A stretch of 64,000 nucleotides of DNA from Pseudomonas botevensis (GTDB lineage Bacteria; Pseudomonadota; Gammaproteobacteria; Pseudomonadales; Pseudomonadaceae), in the NCBI RefSeq assembly GCF_019145475.1, contig NZ_JAHTKI010000017.1, positions 62,001-126,000 of the forward strand. The letters run 5' to 3'. The position numbers and the translations under genes are program-made. The notes under the pieces were generated by a model. That model ran no database searches. It saw only the letters and a program-made list of their open reading frames with translations, and was not told the origin of the DNA. This document shows, one piece after another, positions 17,838 to 25,935 of this stretch (the stretch's first letter is position 1; each line of letters begins with the position of its first letter).

Positions 17838-19280
17838 TCAGGGTTTGCTCGCGCTCGACGCTTGCGTTCGTCCGCTTTCCCAACCGCCACCGAGGGCAAG
17901 GAACAAATCGATCTGGCTCATGGCAACCTGGGTGTTGGCGGCAGCCGTTTGCGCCCGCACATCGGTGTAGGTGCGGGTGGCTTGCAGGTCGGCGAGGAAC
18001 GACTCGCGGCCGGCCTGGAAGAAGCGGTGGGTCTGATCCGCCGCCCGTTGCGCCGATTGCTCGGCATCGGCCAGTGCGTCGCGGCGTTGCAGCAGCGCGC
18101 CGTACTGGGACAGACCGGTCTGCGCCTCACGAATGGCGTTCAGCACCACGCCGTCGAAATGCGCCAGCGCGCCCTGAGTGGTGGCCTCCGCTTCACGAAT
18201 ACGCGCACGGGAGCCGTTGGTCGGAACCTTCCAGCTCAGCGACGGGCCGAAGCCCCAGCGGTTGGTGGAAGGCTTGCCGAGATCGTCCAGCAGACCGACC
18301 GTGCCGATCGTCGCGCCGAAGCTGATGTCCGGATACAACTCGCCGGTGGCGATGCCGATGCCCGCTGTCGCGGCCGCTAGATGACGCTCGGCCTGACGCA
18401 CATCGGGACGGCGCTTGAGCAGCGCGGCGCCGTCGCCCACTGGCACCAATTGGCTGATTTTCGGCAGTTCGGCACATTGCGCGGTGCCGGCCGGCAGTTG
18501 ATCGACCGGTTTCGCCAACAGCATCGACAAGCGATACAAACCGGCCTGGCGTGCCGCTTCATAGCGTGGCAGATCGGCGCGCAGGGATTTTTGCTGGGTC
18601 TGCGAGCGCGTCACCTGGGTTTCGTCGCCCCGGCCGGCGTCACGCAGGCGCTGCACGAGCAAGGTGCTTTGATCCTGCAAGTCGAGGGAGTGCTGGGCGA
18701 TCTCGCGCTCTTCATTGGCCGCACACACCTGAGTGTAGGCGCGGACCACGTCCGCCACCAGCGTGATGCGCGCGGTGTCGGCGGCAGCCTGGGTCGCATC
18801 GGCGCTGGCCTTGGCCGCTTCGATGCCGCGCTGCAACTTGCCGAACAGGTCGAATTGGTAGGACGCACTGATGCCAATGTCGCCGATGTTGTCCACCGGC
18901 ACTTTTTCCGGCAGCAGAAACGCCTCGCCGGACTCCTGCAAGCGCTGGGCGCCCATCTTCACGCCGGCGCTCCAGCCACCCGCAGCCTCGGCTTCTTCCA
19001 CTTGCGCCCGGGCGCGGGACAGGTTCGCCGCCGCCACGCGCAGATCGGTGTTGGATGCCATGGCCTGCTGCACCAGTTGATCCAGGCGCGGGTCCTGATA
19101 CAGCCGCCACCAGTCCGCCGGCACCGGCGCCGAGACCACCGGTTTGCCATTCACCGCCAGTTCGCCTTGCAGGTCTTCACGGTGAACGGCCGCTTCGTCA
19201 GGCAGGTGATAATCCGGCCCGACCACCTGACAGGCCGAGAGCATCACGCCCAGACCGGCGATCATCAGCGCCCTGCTCAT
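17838..19280 (-). CDS. efflux transporter outer-membrane lipoprotein (NodT/OMF family)
   Basis: A 480-residue TolC-like outer-membrane factor with a lipoprotein signal (lipobox LSAC, near residue 16) and the typical QVVGPDYHLP start of mature NodT-family proteins. The two OEP repeats of long helices and strands are present (LRVAAANLSRARAQVEEAEA; HLAAATAGIGIATGELYPD). It is the last gene of the minus-strand MarR-FUSC-DUF1656-HlyD operon, overlapping HlyD by 4 bp, and provides its outer-membrane exit duct. Confidence 0.93.
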   Translation of the reverse strand: MSRALMIAGLGVMLSACQVVGPDYHLPDEAAVHREDLQGELAVNGKPVVSAPVPADWWRLYQDPRLDQLVQQAMASNTDLRVAAANLSRARAQVEEAEAAGGWSAGVKMGAQRLQESGEAFLLPEKVPVDNIGDIGISASYQFDLFGKLQRGIEAAKASADATQAAADTARITLVADVVRAYTQVCAANEEREIAQHSLDLQDQSTLLVQRLRDAGRGDETQVTRSQTQQKSLRADLPRYEAARQAGLYRLSMLLAKPVDQLPAGTAQCAELPKISQLVPVGDGAALLKRRPDVRQAERHLAAATAGIGIATGELYPDISFGATIGTVGLLDDLGKPSTNRWGFGPSLSWKVPTNGSRARIREAEATTQGALAHFDGVVLNAIREAQTGLSQYGALLQRRDALADAEQSAQRAADQTHRFFQAGRESFLADLQATRTYTDVRAQTAAANTQVAMSQIDLFLALGGGWESGRTQASSASKP

Positions 19281-20164
19281 GGCCGGGGCTCCTGCTGCCC
19301 GTCTTCGATGATCGAGACGGTGGCGGTACGCCCGGCGATCATGCGGAAATCTTCCGGCACCTCGTCAAACGCGATGCGCACCGGGATCCGCTGCGCCAGG
19401 CGCACCCAACTGAACGCCGGGTTGACGTTGGGCAGCAGGTTGCTGCCGCTGGTGCGGTCACGGTCTTCGATACCGGCGACGATGCTTTCGACATGGCCGC
19501 GCAAGCGTGCGCGGTCGCCGATCACGCGGATGTCCACCGCCTGGCCGACACGGATGCCGTCGAGTTTGGTTTCTTCGAAATAGCCGTCGATGTGAAACGA
19601 ATTGCTGTCGACCACCGACAATACCGGACGCCCGGCCGTGACGAACTCCTGGGAGCGCGGCGCACGGTCGTTGACATAGCCGTCCACCGGGCTGCGGATC
19701 ACCGAGCGATCGAGGTTGAGCTGGGCGCTGTCCACGGTTACCAGCGCCTCGGCCAGCGCCGACTGCGCACGGGCCACCTTCGACTGGCTTTCTTCCAGCT
19801 GTTCGGCCGGCACCAGATTGCCCAGGCCACGGTTACGCTTGGCCTCGCGTTGCGCCTGGGCCAGGGTTTCCTCGCGGTCGGCGACGGCGGCTTTGGCCTG
19901 GCGCAGGGCGAGTTTGAAGCGATCCTGGTCGATGCTGAACAGCACCTGGCCACGCTTGACCGGCTGGTTGTCCTTCACCTCGACTTGCTGGATCAGCCCC
20001 GACACGTCCGGGGCGATCTGTACGATGTCGGCACGGATGTGGCCGTCGCGGGTCCAGGGCGCAAACATGTAATACATCACCATGCGCCAGACCATGACGA
20101 CGGCGAAAGTCACGATCAGCAGAGTCAGCACCACGCGACCAAGGGTCAAAAACGGTTTTTTCAT
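19277..20164 (-). CDS. HlyD-family periplasmic adaptor (AaeA-like)
   Basis: A 295-residue membrane-fusion protein with an N-terminal helix (residues 8-30), a biotinyl-lipoyl half motif (GLIQQVEVKDNQPVKRGQ), a coiled-coil hairpin (ALRQAKAAVADREETLAQAQ) and the second lipoyl half (NLDRSVIRSPVDGYVND). It links the FUSC inner-membrane pump to the outer-membrane factor. The length and operon place it with AaeA, which exports aromatic acids in E. coli. It overlaps both neighbours by 4 bp. Confidence 0.92.
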   Translation of the reverse strand: MKKPFLTLGRVVLTLLIVTFAVVMVWRMVMYYMFAPWTRDGHIRADIVQIAPDVSGLIQQVEVKDNQPVKRGQVLFSIDQDRFKLALRQAKAAVADREETLAQAQREAKRNRGLGNLVPAEQLEESQSKVARAQSALAEALVTVDSAQLNLDRSVIRSPVDGYVNDRAPRSQEFVTAGRPVLSVVDSNSFHIDGYFEETKLDGIRVGQAVDIRVIGDRARLRGHVESIVAGIEDRDRTSGSNLLPNVNPAFSWVRLAQRIPVRIAFDEVPEDFRMIAGRTATVSIIEDGQQEPRP

Positions 20165-20370
20165 GTCATCAGGTATCGACTGAGTGAGTCCACGCCGTAC
20201 AGCAGCACAGCGTAGAGAGCCACGTTGAACAATGCCCGGTGCCAGACCAGACGGTAAAAGTGCAGCCGCGTGAGCACGCCGTGCACCAGCAGAAACAGCA
20301 CATAAGTGATGCCCATCAACACCAACAGGGTCGGCAGGAAGATGCCGCTGATGTCCAGATCACCGATCAT
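20161..20370 (-). CDS. DUF1656 small membrane protein (AaeX-like)
   Basis: A 69-residue protein with two membrane helices (about 8-30 and 45-62) and the family start IGDLDISGIFLP. AaeX-type proteins always accompany AaeAB-like pumps; their exact role is not known. It overlaps HlyD and FUSC by 4 bp each, showing strict translational coupling. Confidence 0.92.
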   Translation of the reverse strand: MIGDLDISGIFLPTLLVLMGITYVLFLLVHGVLTRLHFYRLVWHRALFNVALYAVLLYGVDSLSRYLMT

Positions 20371-22439
20371 AGGGGCGCTCCATCAATGCCATGGGGCAGC
20401 GGTTCTTCGGGTTCGGCGTTGCCGAGAAACTCGACGCCGGGCAGCAACGCCAGACGCAAGCCGCTCAACGCGTGCAGCAGGTGCAGACGGGTTTCGTCAT
20501 CGCCGTGGCCATGCAGTGCGCGGCGGGTGCGATCCATGGTCATCAGTAGTGGACTCGGCGCCGGCAGGCGTTCGCCGGCCTTGAGGCACGCGCGGAAATA
20601 ATCCCCGACCTCGGCCACCACCTGACGCAACAAGGCGTGCGGCACGCCCTGCACACGCGGGGTGTAGGCCAGCAGGTCGAGCAGGTTCAGCGCCACCCGC
20701 ACTTCGCGCAGGGCGATGCCGGTGTCCTGGCCGGTCAGGGCCAGGCGCGGCAGGTGCTGCATCAAGCGGTCGAGGACCTGCACGCCGAGTTGCCGGTGTT
20801 CGGCCAGGGTCGCCGGTTCGCTGAGTTCGACGATGTCCTTCCAGCTGAAACGGGTCAGGCGCTTGGCCGCCAGTTCGGCGCCGAACGGGCGGGCGACCAG
20901 GGTCCAGATAAACGCGAACAGCAGTCCCATGGGACCGGCCAGGTTCGAGTTGACGAAGGCAAAGAAGTCCGCGTCGTAGGCACCCGAAATACTGATGAAC
21001 GACGAGGTGTTGACCAGCGTCAGCAGCATCCCGAGGTAGAAGCGCGGCTGCACGGTCAGCGTGCCGACGCAGATGAACGGCACGGCAAACGCCAGCACCA
21101 GCATCGGGAAGTCATGCAGGTTCGGCAGCACCAGAAACAGATAGAGGCTGGCGAACAGCACCGACATCCCGGTCCAGAAAAAGAACCGGTAAATCTGCGG
21201 CGCCGGGTCGTCCATCGAAGCGAAGAAACTGCACGCCACCGCCGCCAGAATCACCGCGCTGCCGCCGTCGGTCCAGCCGAGCAGGATCCACAGCACCGAG
21301 GCGACGATGATCGCCAGAATGGTCGAGGCCACCGAGTAGGCCATCAGGCCACGGTCAAGAAACGGCGTCAGGCGACCGAGGCGCCAGTGGCGGTACACCG
21401 CGCGCCAACTGTCCTGGCGTTCGCAGAGAATCGCGTCCTGCAGACTGCGGCAGTCCTGCCACAGATCGATGAACTCACCGAGGCGATACAGCGCGTTGGA
21501 GAACAGCAATTGCTTGCGCTCTTCCAGTGCCTCGAAGCTCGGTTGCAGGGCTTCGAGGCGGTCTTTCAAGGCTTGCCAGCGATCCGGGTCGGCGTCTTTG
21601 TGGCCGAGCCAATCGCTGGTCGCGGCGAGCAGTGGCGCGAACTTTTCCACCAGCTCAGGGGTACGCCGCTCCAGCGCGTAGAGGGCATCGTCGAGGGCGT
21701 CGATCACCGGCAGCAAGTGAATCATCCGCCCGCGCAGTTCCTTGGTATTGCGCACCGTTTGCGGCCGCGCGCCTTCGTGGGGCAACTGGCCGATCATCAA
21801 TTCCAGACTGTTGAAACTGCCGACCATGGCCATGCGCAAGGCCGTGACTTCTTCGGGGCGCACGTCGCGATTGAGGAAACGCAGACTGTAGGTCGACGCA
21901 TCGCTGAACCACTTGCCCACGGCGTCGTTGAACACCGGCGCCAGACGACGCGGCCAGAACATCGCGCCAACCACCGCCGCCACTGCAATGCCGAGAAAAA
22001 TCTCTTCGGTCCGCGCCTCGGCCACATCCCACACCGCCAGCGGGTTGTCCACCACCGGCAAGGCAATCAGCGGCAAGGTGTAGCCGGCAAGCATCAGCGC
22101 GTAGTTGTTGGCGGTGCGCAGGTGCAGGGACAGGAACAGCAGAATCCCCGTCCACAGGGCGACGACCACCACCAGCACGTAGGGGCTCTGGACGAACATC
22201 GGCACGAACAGCACCGCCGCCGCGGCCCCGAGAAACGTCCCCGCCGCCCGGTACAAGGCTTTCGAACTGGTCGGCCCGAGAAACGGGCTGGAAACGATGT
22301 ACACCGTCGCCATCGCCCAGTACGGACGCGGCATTTGCATGAGCAAGGCGATGTACAGCGCGATCATCGACGCCGCAAAGGTACGGATCCCGTAGAACCA
22401 GTCCCGGGCCGGAGGCATGCCGGAGAAAAAACCGTTCAA
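20367..22439 (-). CDS. FUSC-family inner-membrane transporter (AaeB-like)
   Basis: A 690-residue fusaric-acid-resistance/AaeB-type efflux protein: a block of about six membrane helices at residues 15-170 (ALLMQMPRPYWAMATVYIVS), a cytoplasmic domain, and a second membrane block at about 365-520, then a cytoplasmic C-terminus. Such proteins pump out aromatic carboxylic acids or fusaric acid. The first codon is TTG overlapping the MarR stop (TTGA); an ATG seven codons later is the alternative. Regulation is probably by the co-transcribed MarR protein. Confidence 0.92.
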   Translation of the reverse strand: MNGFFSGMPPARDWFYGIRTFAASMIALYIALLMQMPRPYWAMATVYIVSSPFLGPTSSKALYRAAGTFLGAAAAVLFVPMFVQSPYVLVVVVALWTGILLFLSLHLRTANNYALMLAGYTLPLIALPVVDNPLAVWDVAEARTEEIFLGIAVAAVVGAMFWPRRLAPVFNDAVGKWFSDASTYSLRFLNRDVRPEEVTALRMAMVGSFNSLELMIGQLPHEGARPQTVRNTKELRGRMIHLLPVIDALDDALYALERRTPELVEKFAPLLAATSDWLGHKDADPDRWQALKDRLEALQPSFEALEERKQLLFSNALYRLGEFIDLWQDCRSLQDAILCERQDSWRAVYRHWRLGRLTPFLDRGLMAYSVASTILAIIVASVLWILLGWTDGGSAVILAAVACSFFASMDDPAPQIYRFFFWTGMSVLFASLYLFLVLPNLHDFPMLVLAFAVPFICVGTLTVQPRFYLGMLLTLVNTSSFISISGAYDADFFAFVNSNLAGPMGLLFAFIWTLVARPFGAELAAKRLTRFSWKDIVELSEPATLAEHRQLGVQVLDRLMQHLPRLALTGQDTGIALREVRVALNLLDLLAYTPRVQGVPHALLRQVVAEVGDYFRACLKAGERLPAPSPLLMTMDRTRRALHGHGDDETRLHLLHALSGLRLALLPGVEFLGNAEPEEPLPHGIDGAPL

Positions 22440-22891
22440 GGGTTGACCACCGCTGGCGGGCTGGCCGCCTCAAAAGCCTTCAGTACCCGAAGCGTAGCTT
22501 CCAGATCACTCTGGTCGATGCCTTCCAGCACTTCATGGCGCAGGCGCACCAGTTCGATCTCCACCGCCTGCACCAGCTCGCGCCCGGCGTCGGTCAGGCT
22601 CAGGCACTTGGCCCGACGATCCTGGGCATCTTCGGTGCGGCAGACGTAGCCGGCGTGACACAACTGATCGAGCAGGCGCACCAGCGAAGGACTTTCCATC
22701 CCCGCCGCCTGCGCCACCTGCACCTGACGCACACCCTCGCCCAGGCGCCCGATCATCAACAACGGGACGGCGCAGGCCTCGGAAATCCCATAGTTGACCA
22801 GCGTGGTCTGGCAGATTTTCCGCCAATGCCGGGCGGCTACCACCATGGCACTGCTGATGTTCATCTGGAGAGCGTCGAGAGAGTTCGGCAC
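22436..22891 (-). CDS. MarR-family transcriptional regulator of the FUSC efflux operon
   Basis: A 151-residue winged-helix repressor (142 residues if the second start is used). Recognition-helix region and wing are at about residues 60-105 (VAQAAGMESPSLVRLLDQL and CRTEDAQDRRAKCLSLTDAG). It is the first gene of the operon it most likely controls. The longest start is GTG at 22889-22891; ATG at 22862-22864 is equally possible and neither has a good ribosome site. A near-perfect SlyA-type palindrome lies 18 bp upstream, so autoregulation released by an aromatic ligand is expected. Confidence 0.92.
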   Translation of the reverse strand: MPNSLDALQMNISSAMVVAARHWRKICQTTLVNYGISEACAVPLLMIGRLGEGVRQVQVAQAAGMESPSLVRLLDQLCHAGYVCRTEDAQDRRAKCLSLTDAGRELVQAVEIELVRLRHEVLEGIDQSDLEATLRVLKAFEAASPPAVVNP

Positions 22892-22908
22892 GGGACAATG
22901 TACACACT

Positions 22909-22922
22909 GTTAGTTTGCTAAC
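22909..22922. promoter_or_regulatory. SlyA/MarR-type operator upstream of the efflux operon
   Basis: The palindrome GTTAG-TTTG-CTAAC contains TTAGCAAACTAA on the minus strand, one base from the SlyA consensus TTAGCAAGCTAA. It lies directly after a possible -35 box (TTGATA, minus strand), so a bound regulator would block the promoter of the MarR-FUSC operon. Confidence 0.75.
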
Positions 22923-23014
22923 TATCAATATCGCATTGGCAGGGAAATTCAGTCAAGTTTTGAAACAAATCACGCCGTTGGTCGCTCTCAAAACATCAAC
23001 ATTCCCTAACTTGG

Positions 23015-23029
23015 ATATACAAGGTATAT
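23015..23029. promoter_or_regulatory. inverted repeat, probable operator of the ParDE-type module
   Basis: The perfect repeat ATATAC-AAG-GTATAT is 35 bp before the antitoxin start, in A/T-rich sequence unlike its surroundings. Ribbon-helix-helix antitoxins usually bind such sites to repress their own operon. Confidence 0.6.
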
Positions 23030-23063
23030 ACATTATCAGTACGACTATTCGTGAGGATTCGAC

Positions 23064-23342
23064 ATGTCAAAGCAAGCCGTTTTCACAATGAAACTTGAGC
23101 CGGAGTTGCGCGAGCAATTCATGGCCGAGGCCGAAGCCACGCACCGTCCTGCATCGCAGATCGTCAGGGAAATGATGCGTCAGTTTGTTCAGACACAACG
23201 AGAAGCCCGAGAGTACGAGGCCTTCTTGCAACGCAAAGTGGACATCGCACGAGCCTCCATAACCTCCGGCGATGGCCTGTCAAATGAAGAAGTTGAAGCG
23301 GAATTTGCCGCGAGGCGCAGGCGGGCAGGCAATCAGGAATGA
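23064..23342 (+). CDS. ribbon-helix-helix antitoxin (ParD/CopG-like)
   Basis: A 92-residue antitoxin. The N-terminal 50 residues have the RHH pattern: a short strand (AVFTMKLEPELREQF) and two helices (RPASQIVREMMRQFVQ). The C-terminal tail is charged and probably wraps the toxin. The ATG at 23064 follows a GTGAGGATTCGAC site. It overlaps the toxin gene by 4 bp. It neutralises the toxin and represses the operon, probably through the palindrome just upstream. Confidence 0.87.
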   Translation: MSKQAVFTMKLEPELREQFMAEAEATHRPASQIVREMMRQFVQTQREAREYEAFLQRKVDIARASITSGDGLSNEEVEAEFAARRRRAGNQE

Positions 23343-23626
23343 GGATTATCTGGACGCAAGCCGCTGCAAAGGAACGCGCACAAATCTGGGATCATCTGTA
23401 CACCTTGAATCCAAGAGCCGCCGCTGAAATGGACAAACGTTTCAGCGACGCGGTATCCCGCCTCTCCCACAATCCGAAAACAGGCCAGTTCGGCATTATC
23501 GCTGGCACCCGTGAACTCATTCCACACCCCAGTTATCGCCTCGTTTACCAGATTGAACAGGATGCTGTGTGGATTCTGACGTTGATTCATACCGCTCGAA
23601 TGTGGCCGCAACCCGACAGCAATTAG
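23339..23626 (+). CDS. RelE/ParE-family toxin
   Basis: A 95-residue toxin of the RelE/ParE superfamily: IIWTQAAAKERAQIWDHL at the start, the central FGIIAGTRELIPHPSYRLVYQIEQDAVWILTLIHTAR block as the family's beta sheet. Members either poison gyrase (ParE) or cut mRNA on the ribosome (RelE); the sequence alone does not decide. The gene overlaps the antitoxin by 4 bp, and its 3' end overlaps the convergent DUF2789 gene. Confidence 0.88.
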   Translation: MRIIWTQAAAKERAQIWDHLYTLNPRAAAEMDKRFSDAVSRLSHNPKTGQFGIIAGTRELIPHPSYRLVYQIEQDAVWILTLIHTARMWPQPDSN

Positions 23627-23868
23627 CCCACCCGTCCCTTGCGCAACATCACATCCAACTGATCCACCACCTCCGCCCAATCCGCATCCTCCAGAATTTC
23701 CCCACGCAGGAAATCCGCCTGGCTCGTTGTCCAGAAAAACGCATCGGCCAGGTGCAGTTCCGGTTTGAGCGGGGAATGGCTGGCGATGAATTGGTCGATG
23801 CTCAAGGCATCACTCGCCAGGCCGAGTTGCTTGAACAGGGCGGGCAGGCTGTGGGTCGGGTTTTCCAT
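23623..23868 (-). CDS. DUF2789 family protein
   Basis: An 81-residue protein recognised as DUF2789 by its pattern: THSLPALFKQLGL near the start, IDQFIASHSPL, and the acidic end FLRGEILEDADWAEVVDQLD. The function is unknown. The ATG at 23866-23868 is preceded by AAGGAGT. It is a single gene, convergent with the toxin gene, overlapping it by 4 bp. Confidence 0.85.
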   Translation of the reverse strand: MENPTHSLPALFKQLGLASDALSIDQFIASHSPLKPELHLADAFFWTTSQADFLRGEILEDADWAEVVDQLDVMLRKGRVG

Positions 23869-23910
23869 GATCGGACTCCTTCAGGAAAGTGTCGGGTGAA
23901 GTGCAGGCAA

Positions 23911-23949
23911 GCCGTCGCCCACAGGACACGATGCCCTGTGGGCGACGGC
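23911..23949. repeat. long hairpin, REP-like or bidirectional terminator
   Basis: Perfect 15-bp arms GCCGTCGCCCACAGG/CCTGTGGGCGACGGC around a 9-base loop sit between the YbaK-type gene and the DUF2789 gene, downstream of the former on the minus strand. There is no T tract, so it is more like an REP-type element than a classical terminator. Confidence 0.7.
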
Positions 23950-23984
23950 CTGCCCGCGAAAGCGTCAGCTCAAACGCCGCCGAC

Positions 23985-24446
23985 CTAATCGGTCAACTCC
24001 CGCACCTGAGCATGGGGCACCATTCTCAGGTACTCGGACATGTCCATATGCAGCAGGTTGTTGTGGTTGCCGGCCTCCAGATAAATATCTTTCTGCCGGG
24101 TGACGAGCGGATCGATGACCACATCCAGGCCATAGGAATCGCCCAGCGGCGGCACCGCCCCGCGTTCGCAGTCGTCGAACAGATGTGCCAGCGTGCTTTC
24201 ACGGGTGATCTGCCACTCGCCGCTGCTGCGCACCTTGCTCAGGTCCAGATGGCGGCTGGCGGGCAGCACGGCCATCAGATAGTGGCCGTGGTGGTCGTCG
24301 AGGATCACCGATTTGGCCACCCGTTCCGCCGGAATCCCGGAAACCCGCGCCGTTTCCAGGCTGCTGGACGAGTGCGGGTGGGCGACGATGTCATATTCGC
24401 AATGCGCCCGGGTCAGGCTGCTTTGCACCTTTCTTGCCATACGCAT
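23985..24446 (-). CDS. YbaK/EbsC-family aminoacyl-tRNA deacylase
   Basis: A 153-residue protein of the YbaK/ProX editing family, which hydrolyses mischarged tRNAs. The family lysine is in the VAKSVILDD block (near residue 45), and the GAVPPLGDSYGLDVVIDP segment matches the substrate-pocket glycine loop. The start ATG at 24444-24446 lies four bases after GAGGTG; a second ATG two codons later is possible. A longer in-frame extension to 24488 is unlikely. The amino acid it edits is not clear from sequence. Confidence 0.86.
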   Translation of the reverse strand: MRMARKVQSSLTRAHCEYDIVAHPHSSSSLETARVSGIPAERVAKSVILDDHHGHYLMAVLPASRHLDLSKVRSSGEWQITRESTLAHLFDDCERGAVPPLGDSYGLDVVIDPLVTRQKDIYLEAGNHNNLLHMDMSEYLRMVPHAQVRELTD

Positions 24447-24643
24447 GATGCACCTCGGTGCCCGCCGCCATTGCGCGGCGGGCGGCAATGAAACGCTGTT
24501 GCCGTCCTTGAAAGTCTAGACCCGCGAGCTATCCACGCCGGGAAATCCGCTCACTGGCGCCTGGCAAAAGCTGATCAGAATTCGACCAATGACAGGCTGA
24601 ACTAGACTGTAAGAAGAACCCCCTGACTCTCCCGGAGGGTCAC

Positions 24644-25174
24644 GTGAACATCCGTTGCTGTACGTGTGCCTTGCTCCTGCTGCTCAGTGGATCGGCCATC
24701 GCCGCCGACACCACGTTGACGGTGGTCAATCCGGTCGGCCTGTGGCTGATCACGCTGGGCATCGCGTTTCTGATCGCCGAAGCCGCGCTGCCCAATTACG
24801 GAGTGATCGGTCTGGGCGGGATTGTCATGTTCGTGATCGGCGCGCTGATCCTGAGCAATACCGAGCTGCCGGTGCCGATGATGATCGGCCTCGGCCTGAT
24901 CAGCGCCCTGATCCTGATCGCGCTACTGATCCGAGCCTTGAAGACCCGACCGCGTCATCCGGTCAGCGGCGATGCCGGCCTGCTCGGCAGCGTGACGGCG
25001 GTCACCACCGTACAACCGGACGATGCCCGCAACGGCTGGGTGCAATTGCAGGGAGAACGCTGGCAAGTGCTGAGCGCCACGCCGCTGCACACCGGGCAAC
25101 CGGTGCGGGTGGTGGGCCGCAAAGGCTTGTTGCTGCAAGTGGCCGCGACTGACGCGGCGCCGCTCGGAGAGTGA
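24644..25174 (+). CDS. NfeD-like membrane protein
   Basis: A 176-residue short-form NfeD: a signal-like first helix, three further hydrophobic helices (about residues 30-100), then a C-terminal OB-like beta domain (GLLGSVTAVTTVQPDDARNGWVQLQGERWQV). NfeD proteins are partners of stomatin/slipin proteins in membrane organisation. The start is GTG with a GGAGGG site. The gene ends within the start region of the slipin gene, so the two are a coupled pair. Confidence 0.87.
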   Translation: MNIRCCTCALLLLLSGSAIAADTTLTVVNPVGLWLITLGIAFLIAEAALPNYGVIGLGGIVMFVIGALILSNTELPVPMMIGLGLISALILIALLIRALKTRPRHPVSGDAGLLGSVTAVTTVQPDDARNGWVQLQGERWQVLSATPLHTGQPVRVVGRKGLLLQVAATDAAPLGE

Positions 25175-25176
25175 TC

Positions 25177-25935
25177 ATGGGTCTGCAAATCGGTTTTTTC
25201 GCGCTGCTGCTGTTGCTGATCGCCCTCGCCGGGTCGACGTTCCGCATCCTGCGTGAATACGAGCGCGGCGTGGTGTTTCAGCTCGGGCGCTTCTGGCAGG
25301 TCAAGGGGCCGGGGCTGATCCTGCTGATTCCAGTGGTGCAGCAAATGGTCCGGGTCGATCTGCGCACCATCGTTCTCGACGTCCCGCCGCAGGACGTGAT
25401 CACCCGTGACAACGTTTCGGTGAAGGTCAATGCGGTGCTGTATTTCCGGGTGCTCGATCCGCAGAAAGCGATCATTCAGGTCGAGGACTTTCTCGCCGCC
25501 ACCAGTCAACTGGCCCAGACCACCCTGCGTGCAGTGCTCGGTAAACATGAGCTGGATGAGCTGCTGGCCGAACGCGAACAACTGAACATCGACATCCAGC
25601 AAGTGCTCGACGCCCAGACCGATGCCTGGGGAATCAAGGTCGCCACGGTTGAAATCAAGCATGTGGATTTGAACGAATCGATGGTGCGCGCCATTGCCCG
25701 GCAGGCCGAAGCCGAGCGGGAACGGCGGGCCAAGGTGATCCACGCCGAAGGCGAATTGCAAGCCTCGGAGAAACTCATGCAGGCCGCTGAAATGCTCGGT
25801 CGCCAGCCCGGCGCCATGCAGTTGCGTTACATGCAGACCTTGAGTTCGATCGCCGGGGACAAGAGTTCGACCATCGTGTTTCCGCTGCCGATCGAATTGC
25901 TCAAAGGCATGGCGGATCTATCGGAGAAATCCTGA
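25177..25935 (+). CDS. slipin (stomatin-like, SPFH/Band 7) membrane protein
   Basis: A 252-residue SPFH protein: N-terminal hydrophobic hairpin (residues 4-22), then the Band-7 domain (ILREYERGVVFQLGRF, GPGLILLIPVVQQMVRVDLR) and a helical coiled-coil region rich in Glu/Arg (ARQAEAERERRAKVIHAEGE). These form oligomers that organise membrane microdomains. The ATG at 25177 has the GGAGA site at suitable distance; a GTG at 25171 is too close. The 3' end overlaps the convergent sulfotransferase gene by 18 bp. Confidence 0.92.
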   Translation: MGLQIGFFALLLLLIALAGSTFRILREYERGVVFQLGRFWQVKGPGLILLIPVVQQMVRVDLRTIVLDVPPQDVITRDNVSVKVNAVLYFRVLDPQKAIIQVEDFLAATSQLAQTTLRAVLGKHELDELLAEREQLNIDIQQVLDAQTDAWGIKVATVEIKHVDLNESMVRAIARQAEAERERRAKVIHAEGELQASEKLMQAAEMLGRQPGAMQLRYMQTLSSIAGDKSSTIVFPLPIELLKGMADLSEKS

